Assembly: GCA_049642465.1 (NCBI GenBank) | Contig: JBAROV010000117.1 | Span: 1 to 7,019, forward strand | Origin: CAWDPQ01 sp049642465 | GTDB lineage: Bacteria; Acidobacteriota; Vicinamibacteria; Vicinamibacterales; 2-12-FULL-66-21 | DNA: 7,019 nt | Direction of reading: 5' to 3' | Shown here: positions 1 to 6,500 of the stretch, piece after piece | How the letters are laid out: each line of letters begins with the position of its first letter | How positions within the stretch are numbered: position 1 is the first letter of the stretch | The notes under the pieces: model-generated | Database searches by the model: none | Told to the model about the DNA's origin: nothing | What the model saw: only the letters and a program-made list of their open reading frames with translations | Translations under genes and position numbers: made by a program

Positions 1-2
1 CC

Positions 3-263
3 CTCACCCACCTCGAGTACTACTATGGGTTCATCGGCGTCGCGGTCGCATGGCAGGTGGTGTTCCTGATCATCTCGCGCGATCCCGTCCGGTATCGGCC
101 GCTCATGATCGCGGCAATCCTGGAAAAAGCCAGTTTCGGCCCCCTCACCGTCATACTCTTTCTCGTCGGGGGGCTGGGCGCGCAAATGCTCGTGGCAGGA
201 CTGCTGGACTTGCTGCTCGGTACGCTCTTTGCGGTTGCGTATCTTCGGACGGCACCGACATGA
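3..263 (+). CDS. Small multi-pass membrane protein, C-terminal part (5' end outside the window)
   Basis: The reading frame is open from the first bases of the window and ends at TGA 261-263, leaving 86 visible residues. A GTG lies at position 57, but the frame continues upstream with protein-like sequence (THLEYYYGFIGVAVAWQVV), so the real start is outside the window. Three hydrophobic segments are visible: around YGFIGVAVAWQVVFLII, around LTVILFLVGGLG, and AGLLDLLLGTLFAVAYL. A basic stretch (SRDPVRYRP) separates the first two. This is an inner-membrane protein, and the size suggests a compact protein of about four helices. I do not recognise a named family and assign no function. Its stop overlaps the next start (ATGA at 260-263), so it is probably the first visible gene of a co-translated trio ending in a DJ-1/PfpI protein. 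Confidence 0.75.
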   Translation, partial: LTHLEYYYGFIGVAVAWQVVFLIISRDPVRYRPLMIAAILEKASFGPLTVILFLVGGLGAQMLVAGLLDLLLGTLFAVAYLRTAPT

Positions 264-670
264 GTCCGTTCACTGGCAGGTGGATCGCCAACATCGAGAA
301 ATCGCATCGACACGCGAACCATCAATTTCAGAGCGCCGCCCTGACGTTTGAAATCTCCGGCGACCGCGTGACGATGACCCATTCTGGCGTCAACATGTCT
401 GGCAAGCAGGAGTCCGGCACGACCGTGCTGCAGGCGGACGGCCGCGAGCACGAGGTGTCGCCGCAGGCTCCTGGCGTGGTCGTGGTGACGCGATGGGTCG
501 GTTCCCACGTGCTCGAGTCCGAGGCCCGCAGGGGCGGGCAGAGTCTCGGCAGCGGAAGGTATGCGGTATCCGCCGACGGCAAGACGCTCACCGCAACCGT
601 GTCGGGTGTCGACGCGGCTGGTAAGCAGTTCGAGCAAGTGATCGTCTTCGATCGTGAGCAGGACGTATGA
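260..670 (+). CDS. Hypothetical protein, lipocalin-like beta-rich fold (136 aa)
   Basis: The frame is open much further upstream, but that stretch overlaps the membrane-protein gene in another frame. ATG 260, inside an ATGA overlap with the upstream stop, is the convincing start. The 136-aa product begins MSPFTGRWIANIEKS, a G-x-W-x-x-N-x-x-K-S opening seen in small beta-barrel proteins. It continues as alternating beta-type stretches (LTFEISGDRVTMTH, GVVVVTRWVGSHVLES, YAVSADGKTLTATVSG, QFEQVIVFDRE). That pattern suggests a lipocalin-like barrel that could bind a small hydrophobic ligand; the ligand role is inference. No signal peptide or membrane segment is visible, so it is probably cytoplasmic. 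No strong Shine-Dalgarno precedes it, which fits translational coupling to the gene before. Its TGA overlaps the ATG of the DJ-1/PfpI gene (ATGA 667-670). No enzymatic motif is seen. Confidence 0.8.
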   Translation: MSPFTGRWIANIEKSHRHANHQFQSAALTFEISGDRVTMTHSGVNMSGKQESGTTVLQADGREHEVSPQAPGVVVVTRWVGSHVLESEARRGGQSLGSGRYAVSADGKTLTATVSGVDAAGKQFEQVIVFDREQDV

Positions 671-1278
671 ACCTTGCGCCGTTCGTGCCTGAGAAAGCTG
701 TTTATCTCCTGGTGTTCACCGGCTTTGCCGACTGGGAACCCGCACACGCTGTGGCCGAGCTGCGGCGTAATGGCCGGTATCGTGTGGAAACAGTTGCTCT
801 CACGCGCGACCCGGTCGTCTCGATGGGAGGCATTCGTGTGTTGCCTTCACGAACGGTCGCTGAGGTCGATCCGGCCGACGTCGCCTGCTTCATACTTCCC
901 GGCGGGGATCGGTGGGAACAGGTCCCGATGGAGAGCGAGATCGAGACGCTAGTGAAGCGGCTGGACGAGCAGCACATTCCCATCGCGGCGATCTGTGGCG
1001 CGACCGTCGGTGTGGCGCGAATTGGTCTGTTGCGCGGCCGTCAGCATACAAGCAATGGATTGAAGTACCTTCAGGCGCACGTTACTGATTACGCGGACGC
1101 CAAGAGCTATGTGGACGTGCCCGCCGTGCGCGATCGCGGCCTCATTACCGCCAGCGGTTTGGGAGATGTCGAGTTCGCGCGCGAGTTGTTCGAGGAGCTG
1201 GGCGTACTGAGCGCGTCCGACCGCGCGCTCTGGGCGCAGATCTTTCGAAGTGCAAAGTTGCCCGAAGGATCGTCGTGA
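667..1278 (+). CDS. DJ-1/PfpI family protein (YdeA-like, class I glutamine amidotransferase-like fold)
   Basis: The 203-aa product has the layout of the DJ-1/PfpI superfamily. It starts with a beta strand VYLLVFTGFADWE, in which E24 matches the acidic residue that pairs with the reactive cysteine in this family. The strand ACFILPGGDRWEQ follows (residues 73-85), then the nucleophile elbow AAICGATVGVA with C110, then LLRGRQHTSN with H127, and a late motif DRGLITASGLG. The FADWE and HTSN motifs point to the YdeA-like subgroup. Members of the superfamily act as proteases, chaperones, glyoxalases or deglycases, and the substrate here cannot be read from sequence. There is no DNA-binding domain, so it is not a PfpI-AraC regulator. 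The start ATG 667 overlaps the previous stop. A weak AGGA lies at 660-663, close to the start, so translation is probably coupled. It is probably the last gene of its operon; no clear terminator follows. Confidence 0.9.
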   Translation: MNLAPFVPEKAVYLLVFTGFADWEPAHAVAELRRNGRYRVETVALTRDPVVSMGGIRVLPSRTVAEVDPADVACFILPGGDRWEQVPMESEIETLVKRLDEQHIPIAAICGATVGVARIGLLRGRQHTSNGLKYLQAHVTDYADAKSYVDVPAVRDRGLITASGLGDVEFARELFEELGVLSASDRALWAQIFRSAKLPEGSS

Positions 1279-1333
1279 GGAAGCTACCCCACAGCGATGC
1301 CGACATTTTGACCTCTGAACTCGCGGCACACAT

Positions 1334-1368
1334 CTGGTAACTGGCAGCTGGTAGCTGGAAGGCGGCAG
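1334..1368. repeat. Five tandem imperfect 7-bp units, consensus CTGGYAR
   Basis: Five 7-base units follow one another without gaps: CTGGTAA (1334), CTGGCAG (1341), CTGGTAG (1348), CTGGAAG (1355) and GCGGCAG (1362). The array lies in the 109-nt spacer between the DJ-1/PfpI gene and the VOC gene and stops 10 nt before the VOC Shine-Dalgarno. The spacing is read directly from the sequence. The array looks like a short tandem-repeat element of the kind found dispersed between genes in some bacteria, but copies elsewhere in the genome cannot be seen here. Confidence 0.7.
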
Positions 1369-1373
1369 CTACC
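1350..1373. repeat. Perfect 8-bp inverted repeat (hairpin) in the VOC leader
   Basis: GGTAGCTG (1350-1357) and CAGCTACC (1366-1373) are exact reverse complements around the 8-nt loop GAAGGCGG. The right arm ends 5 nt before the GAGG of the VOC ribosome binding site. No T-run follows, so it is not a typical intrinsic terminator. It could be a 5' UTR stem affecting translation or mRNA stability, or simply part of the repeat element it overlaps. A further AGCTACC copy sits at 1282-1288, just past the DJ-1/PfpI stop. Confidence 0.6.
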
Positions 1374-1387
1374 TTACTGAGGTCCAC

Positions 1388-1837
1388 ATGCTGATCGGCG
1401 CACACTCCATCATCTACAGCAAGAATCCGGACGCGGATCGCACGTTCCTCCGCGATGTCCTCGCGCTGCCAAACGTGGACGTCGGCGGCGGATGGCTGAT
1501 CTTCGGTCTCCCCCCGGCGGAGGTCGCCGTCCACCCGGCCGACGAAAACGATCGCCACGAGTTCTATCTGATGTGCGACGACGTGGAAGCGTTCGTGGCG
1601 GAGATGAACGGCGAAGGGATACGCTGCGGGCCGATCCAGAACCAGGGCTGGGGCCTGCTCACGCAGCTGACGCTTCCAGGTGGTGGAACCCTCGGGGTCT
1701 ACCAGCCCCGCCATGCCCGGCCGCCTCAGATTGCTCTTCGCCGAGCTTCCAGGCGAAAAGCTGCCAGCGCATCGAAGCGGCGATCTGCGAAGCGCGCATC
1801 GCGCAGCGCCGGCCGGGGAAAACGGCCGAGCGAATAA
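1388..1837 (+). CDS. VOC superfamily (glyoxalase/bleomycin-resistance fold) protein with basic C-terminal tail
   Basis: ATG 1388 has a good Shine-Dalgarno (GAGG 1379-1382) at 5-nt spacing. Residues 1-107 form a single compact VOC domain. It opens with MLIGAHSIIYS (H6, a typical first metal-ligand position), then DADRTFLRDVLALP, then GGGWLIFGLPPAEVAVHP, then HEFYLMCDDVEAFVAEM (H57, E58), and ends LPGGGTLGVYQPRH. VOC proteins bind a metal in a paired beta-alpha-beta-beta-beta fold and act as lyases, isomerases, dioxygenases or drug-binding proteins. The position that often holds the last metal-binding Glu reads Y105, so glyoxalase I activity is doubtful and the substrate is unknown. Residues 116-149 are an Arg/Lys/Ser/Ala-rich tail with 14 basic residues and one acidic residue out of 34, likely disordered and possibly nucleic-acid binding (inference). 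The metallophosphoesterase gene starts 9 nt after its stop, suggesting an operon. Confidence 0.87.
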   Translation: MLIGAHSIIYSKNPDADRTFLRDVLALPNVDVGGGWLIFGLPPAEVAVHPADENDRHEFYLMCDDVEAFVAEMNGEGIRCGPIQNQGWGLLTQLTLPGGGTLGVYQPRHARPPQIALRRASRRKAASASKRRSAKRASRSAGRGKRPSE

Positions 1838-1846
1838 TCACCTTTG

Positions 1847-2686
1847 ATGCGGCTTCGCCGACCAACCTGGCTCCGCCTCGCGGCGGCGATCGCGTGCGCC
1901 GCGGTGGCGCTGGCAGGCTGGGCGTTCTGGTTCGAACCAGCGAGTCTCGTCGTTTCCGAGCAACGCATCGCCCACCCGCCGCTCTCAGGATCACTCCGGA
2001 TCGCCATCCTCACCGACCTTCACGTTGGCTCACCGTTCAACGGCATCGGCAAACTCCGCGACGTCGTCAATCGCACGAATGCCGCCCGCGCGGACATTAT
2101 CTGCATCCTGGGCGATCTCGTCATTCAGGGAGTGATTGGCGGGCGCTTCGTGCCGCCTGAGGAGATCGCGGCGGAACTGAAGCAGCTTCGCGCCACGGCT
2201 GGAGTCCTCGCGGTCCTTGGCAACCACGATGGTTGGTTCGACCACGATAGAGTTCAAAAAGCACTCGAACAGAATGGCATTCGCGTGATCGAGGAGACCG
2301 CCGTCAGACTCGCCACACCGGCCGGTGCTGTCTGGTTCGCCGGCATCAGCGATGTCTGGACAGGCCGGCATGACATCGCTGCGGCGCTATCGGCTGTGAA
2401 GGACGATGGGGCCCCGGTGATCCTGCTGACTCACAATCCGGACGTGTTTCCAGACGTCCCGGATCGCGTGGCATTGACGCTTGCGGGTCATACTCACGGA
2501 GGGCAGGTCCGCCTGCCATGGCTCGGGAGGCCCGTTGTGCCGTCGCGATTCGGCCAGCGATTTGCCGCCGGGCACATCGTGGAAGGTAACCATCAGATGT
2601 TTGTGGCAACAGGGATTGGAACGAGCATACTGCCCGTCAGATTTCGTGTGCCACCCACAGTCGCGGTGCTGACGATCGGACGGTGA
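1847..2686 (+). CDS. Membrane-anchored calcineurin-like metallophosphoesterase (YkuE/YaeI/LpxG type)
   Basis: The 279-aa product starts at ATG 1847. A TTG directly before it (1844) is in frame, but ATG is preferred; neither has a strong Shine-Dalgarno. Residues 8-29 are a hydrophobic segment after a basic start (MRLRRPTWLR), so the protein is probably anchored in the inner membrane; which side the enzyme domain faces is not certain. All metallophosphoesterase motifs are present in order: TDLHVG (D57, H59), ILGDLV (D90), LGNHDGW (N126, H127), LTHNPD (H196), and AGHTHGGQ (H215, H217). These bind the two-metal centre. The GHTHGGQ ending and the anchor place it with YkuE/YaeI-like enzymes, a group that includes the UDP-2,3-diacylglucosamine hydrolase LpxG of lipid A synthesis. 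A role in envelope lipid metabolism is therefore possible, but the substrate is not determined by sequence. It is likely co-transcribed with the VOC gene. Confidence 0.9.
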   Translation: MRLRRPTWLRLAAAIACAAVALAGWAFWFEPASLVVSEQRIAHPPLSGSLRIAILTDLHVGSPFNGIGKLRDVVNRTNAARADIICILGDLVIQGVIGGRFVPPEEIAAELKQLRATAGVLAVLGNHDGWFDHDRVQKALEQNGIRVIEETAVRLATPAGAVWFAGISDVWTGRHDIAAALSAVKDDGAPVILLTHNPDVFPDVPDRVALTLAGHTHGGQVRLPWLGRPVVPSRFGQRFAAGHIVEGNHQMFVATGIGTSILPVRFRVPPTVAVLTIGR

Positions 2687-2762
2687 CCTCCTTACGGCGA
2701 CGTCGGGTTCTGCAAACGGAATTCCTCGAGACCTCGGCCAATCAGCGGGACAGACAGGAACA

Positions 2763-2775
2763 GTTCGGACCGAAC
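2763..2775. promoter_or_regulatory. 13-bp palindrome upstream of the small ORF-tag pair, possible operator
   Basis: GTTCGG (2763-2768) and CCGAAC (2770-2775) are exact reverse complements around a single A. It lies 38 nt before the start of the 56-aa membrane ORF, in the only spacer that could hold the promoter of that ORF and tag. The half-site order (GTTC then GAAC) does not fit the GAAC-N4-GTTC Gram-positive SOS box. I see no convincing -35/-10 pair next to it. An operator role is a guess based on position and symmetry. Confidence 0.3.
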
Positions 2776-2813
2776 GGTGTCTAACCCGCCATAGCCATAG
2801 CCCGAGGTGTGTC

Positions 2814-2984
2814 ATGGCGTATGAAGTGTTGACCGAACCGGTTCGCAGGGGGCACCCGCGCGGAATGTTGAGACGCAGCGTTGTTCAGCTCGGGCCACCC
2901 CATTTCTGGCTGCTGGCTGGCGTACTGGGTTTTATGATTGCCCTCGTGGTGCTCGTCGTCTTCACTCAGCTGCTCGCCGTTTGA
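2814..2984 (+). CDS. 56-aa single-pass membrane protein, translationally coupled to tag
   Basis: This short ORF runs from ATG 2814 to TGA 2982-2984. A strong Shine-Dalgarno, GAGG at 2804-2807, lies 6 nt before the start. The product begins MAYEVLTEPVRRGHPRG and contains a cluster of basic residues (R11, R12, R16, R20, R21). It then has one long hydrophobic helix from about F31 to the end (FWLLAGVLGFMIALVVLVVF). The positive-inside rule predicts the N-terminus in the cytoplasm. The TGA overlaps the TTG start of tag as TTGA (2981-2984), so ribosomes finishing this ORF could restart on tag, which has no good ribosome binding site of its own. I do not recognise a family. The ribosome binding site, amino-acid pattern and overlap support a real gene; alternatively it is a leader ORF whose main role is to carry translation into tag. 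Confidence 0.65.
   Translation: MAYEVLTEPVRRGHPRGMLRRSVVQLGPPHFWLLAGVLGFMIALVVLVVFTQLLAV
2834..2845. repeat. Perfect 12-bp palindrome inside the small ORF
   Basis: CGAACC (2834-2839) and GGTTCG (2840-2845) are exact reverse complements with no spacer, covering codons 7-11 of the 56-aa ORF. The half-site resembles that of the palindrome at 2763-2775, about 70 bp upstream, although the arms are in the opposite order. It could be a second protein-binding site or chance in GC-rich coding DNA. Confidence 0.35.
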
Positions 2985-3562
2985 CCCAGCTCCGTCCGCA
3001 CGCCGTCGACGCCGTTCAACGATGCGAATGGGCACGTACGCCGCTCAGCATCGCGTATCACGACAATGAATGGGGTGTACCGGTTCACGACGAGGGGGTG
3101 CTATTCGAGTTCCTGACGCTCGAGGGGGCCCAGGCAGGCCTCAGCTGGGAGACGATCTTGAAAAAGCGCGAGGCCTATCGCGCCGCGTTTGCCGGATTCG
3201 ATCCCGCTCGCGTCGCCAGGTTTACGCCCACGCGGGTCGAACGACTGCTTCGCAACCCCGGCATCGTCCGCAACCGGCTGAAGATCGCGAGCACGCTCAC
3301 GAATGCGAAAGCGTTCGTTCGCGTGCAGCGCGAGTTCGGCAGTTTCGACGCGTACTTGTGGCAGTTCGTGGGCGGCTCACCACGAATGAATCGATGGCGA
3401 GCGCCGGGCGAGATCCCTACGCGCACTCCGGAATCCGATGCGCTCAGCCGCGATCTGCTGCGCCGCGGTTTCAAGTTCGTCGGATCGACGATCTGCTATG
3501 CGTTCATGCAGGCGGTCGGCCTCGTCAACGACCACACAGTCGGTTGTTTCCGGCACGGCTGA
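2981..3562 (+). CDS. tag: DNA-3-methyladenine glycosylase I
   Basis: The 193-aa product matches the Tag family in length (E. coli Tag is 187 aa) and motifs. Tag removes 3-methyladenine from alkylated DNA in the cytoplasm as the first step of base excision repair. The zinc-snap ligands are all present: C15 in RCEW, H27 in YHDNEWG, H185 in NDHTVGC and C189. The base-pocket residues also match: Y26, E48 in TLEGAQAGLSW, and W56. The typical helix-hairpin stretch FVGSTICYAFMQAVGLVNDH precedes the end. The start is the TTG at 2981, which overlaps the stop of the 56-aa ORF; no in-frame ATG lies early enough to keep C15. No Shine-Dalgarno is visible before the TTG, so expression probably depends on coupling to the upstream ORF. 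It converges with the tricorn-like gene, with 12 nt between stops and no clear terminator hairpin. Confidence 0.95.
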   Translation: MTQLRPHAVDAVQRCEWARTPLSIAYHDNEWGVPVHDEGVLFEFLTLEGAQAGLSWETILKKREAYRAAFAGFDPARVARFTPTRVERLLRNPGIVRNRLKIASTLTNAKAFVRVQREFGSFDAYLWQFVGGSPRMNRWRAPGEIPTRTPESDALSRDLLRRGFKFVGSTICYAFMQAVGLVNDHTVGCFRHG

Positions 3563-3574
3563 TAGTTCCTACGA

Positions 3575-6500
3575 TTAGCGTCTTTCAGCAGTTGTCGTCG
3601 TGGTCCTCTGTCCGATCGTCTTGAGCAGCTCCTGAACTCCCGTCTCGAGCTGTCGATCCCGGCCGGCCAGATTGTCCTCCGGTGTGTTGTCCACCAGGAT
3701 GTCCGGCGCCACGCCGTAGTTCTCCATGTTGGTCCGCTGCTTGTCGGCCAGGAACACGCCAACTCCCGGCGTCCGCACCGTCGATCCATCGATCAGCGAG
3801 TAGCTGCCCGTGCCAATGACCGCGCCTGCGGTAGGCGTGCCGATCACTTTTCCGAGGCCCAGCGCGCGGAAGCCGGCAGGGAACATCTCGGCGTTCGACG
3901 CCGATCGCCAGTTCTGTAAGACGACCTTCGGTCCGAAGAATCCGGCAAACGGACGGGCGTTCGGTTCGGTGCCGCGCGGCTGCCACACCTGATACTCGCG
4001 CTGCACGAGGATGCCGAGCAGCTCCTGGTCGATATTCCCGCCGCCGTTCCACCGCTGATCGATGACGAGCGCCTCCTTGTTGCGATTCTCGCGAAGCTCT
4101 TTCTCGAACTTCCGAAGCGACGGTTGATTCATGGCCTGGATGTGGAGGTAGCCGATGCGTCCGGCCGACAACTTGTCCACTTTGGCGCGATTGTCCTTGA
4201 CCCATCGCTCGTAACGAAGCTGGTTGTGCGCGTTCTGCGTGATCGGCGCGATTCGCGTCTTCCACGCACCCTCTTCCGTCGGCTTCTTGCTGAGCGTGAC
4301 CTCGACTTTGCGGTTCAAGCGGTGGTTCAGCAGGGCCCAGTACTCGTCGCCCGCCTTGACCGGCTTGCCGTCAATGGCCATCAGATAATCACCGGAGCTC
4401 ACCGTGACCCAATCCTTGTCGGCGGGGCCGTCCTCGTACACATGGCTGACTCGATATCGCCCGGCGCGCCGATCGGCCTCGAGGTCGAAACCGAGATAGC
4501 CGGTTGACAAGATTGCGCCGCCACCACCGCCGCGGCCGCCGCCGGGCGCCGCTCCGGTGTGTGACGCGTTCAACTCACCGATCATTTCGTTGACAATGTT
4601 GAGGAGTTCCTGCCGATCGCCGACGTGCTGCACGAGCGGCTCGTACTTCGCCTTCATGGCGTCCCAATTGTGCCCGTGCATTTTCGGATCGTAGAACCGG
4701 TATTTCATCGTCCGCCACGCATCGCCGAACATCTGCGACCACTGCGCTGCAAGATCGATCCGCACCTTTGGCGTGAACGTGAGACGACGTCTGGTTGCTT
4801 CGCGACCTCCGGATGGGGCTGCTGTCGCAGCAGTCTGACCTGTTCCGGTTTGCGGCACCGGAACCGCATACACGCCGCGACGCTCGGCGAAGTAGAGCGT
4901 GCGGCCGTCGCGCGCAAACGCGAGACCTGAGATCGCGGCGCCCACCCCGCCAACTGCCGGCTGTTCGTCGTCGTCACCGTCCCCGCCCGCTCCTCCGCCA
5001 GCGATCAGGCGAGACACACGCCGTCCATCCGCTTGAACGGTGTAGATAACCGGGATGGTGCGAAGACCGGCGGGTTCGGTCGTCACGAACGCCAGGCTGC
5101 GGCTGTCGGGTGCCACGGTATAACTCAGCACCGAAAACGGCATGCGTGTGACCTGCCTGGTGCGGCGCTTCAGACCGCCCCAATCGATCGTCACGGGCTT
5201 CGACGCCGTTTCTGGCGATGGACGCGGGCGCGCGTCGGCCGTGGATTGATCCGATGACGGGTCCGCCGGTTCGATTGGATCGTCCGGATCGCGCTCCTCG
5301 CGTTCGAGCGCGACGGCATGGATTTGCGAGTTGCCACCGCCGGGGCCTCCACCGCCAAAACCCTCGCTGCGGAGGAAGTACAGCTTTCGTCCGTTCGGCG
5401 CAAAACGCGGCGCCGAGTCGTTGTACGAGTCAAACGTGGCTCGACGTTCTTCGCCACCCGCTGAAGGGATGATGTAGACGTCGCTGGTGCGTACGTAATC
5501 GGGGCGGCTGAACGCAATCCACTGGCCGTCTGGAGACCATGCCGGCATGCTGATGTTCCCGTACTTCGAGGTCGCAAGCTCGCTCGTCCGCCGCGTCTCG
5601 ACGTCGTATCGCCGCAGCTTCAGATCAGAGGACACGTAGGCGATCGCCTTGGAGTCCGGCGACCACGCGTACGCGAGTTTCAAGGCGTCGATGTCGCTGA
5701 TCTTCTCTGGCTGACCGGCACCATCGCTCGAGGCGACGTAGATTTCTTCGCGTCCGCTCCGATCCGACACGTACGCGATACGCCGGCCGTCGGGAGAATA
5801 GACGGGGTCCTGGTCGCGCGCGGCGCCGTCCGTGATTTGCACCAAATCGCCCTGTTCGGTCGGAGCGGTGAAGATCTCGCCGTACACGGAAAGCGCGATG
5901 CGGCGTCCAGCCGGCTGAAGACTGTAGTCGTCCGCTTCGGAACTGAAGGTTCGAACTTCGGCTGTGTTGTCCTGGGTCTCGGCGGCAATGGCGACAGGAA
6001 TGACCGACGATCGCCGCGTGGCGACATCAAGTTTCCACGCCCCGAAGTCGTGTTCGAACGTAATGACCTTGCCGTCGGCGCTCATCGCCGGCCAGCGGAC
6101 GTCGCCGGCTTTGAAATTCGTGACTTGTTCGGCGGTGCCGCCCTTCTCCGCCACGCGCCAGATGTTTGTCAGCCCTCCGCCTTCACGATCGCTGACGAAG
6201 TAGATGAAGCCATCGCGCCCCCACATCGGCCACGAGTCCAGCCCCTTGAAGTCGGTGACGGTCGTGAATGTTTTGGCCGACACGTCCATCAGGGTGACGT
6301 CCGTCTGGTTCGCGCCGCGGTAGTACTTCCGCCAGTAGACCTGCCCGTGTCGGTTGATGGCGAGCTTCGAGCCGTCTGGGGAATACGTTGCCCAGACGCC
6401 CATATCTGCGGCGACGTTCTCGGGCATGCCGCCCTCGAGTCCAATCGTGTAGAGCTTTCCGGTGAAGTCCTCCGCGCGGTTGCTCGCGAAGAGAATCGAC

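Noticed and set aside
50..259. Upstream extension of the 136-aa barrel-like gene to ATG 50
   Set aside because: The extension overlaps the membrane-protein gene in another frame and reads as Arg/Gly-rich low-quality sequence; the ATGA overlap at 260 is a better start.
1308..1336. TTGACC at 1308-1313 as a -35 element for the VOC gene
   Set aside because: At 17-nt spacing the -10 position reads CATCTG, a poor match, so no promoter is called.
1847..1890. Tat signal in the metallophosphoesterase N-terminus (RRPTWL)
   Set aside because: The residue spacing after the twin Arg does not fit the RRxFLK consensus; it is better described as an ordinary membrane anchor.
1492..2160. 222-codon plus-strand open frame across the VOC and phosphoesterase genes
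   Set aside because: Its translation is Arg/Pro/Gly-rich and overlaps two clearly recognisable genes, so it is a high-GC shadow frame.
2781..3035. 84-codon open frame on the minus strand over the small ORF
   Set aside because: Composition is unlike a protein (His/Gln/Arg-rich without structure), and the plus-strand ORF there has a Shine-Dalgarno, a membrane helix and coupling to tag.
3563..3574. Bidirectional terminator between tag and the tricorn-like gene
   Set aside because: Only 12 nt separate the stops, and I found no stem with a T-run there.
3585..4265. 226-codon minus-strand open frame inside the tricorn-like gene
   Set aside because: It lies wholly within the catalytic region of the tricorn-like gene in another frame and has no recognisable domain.
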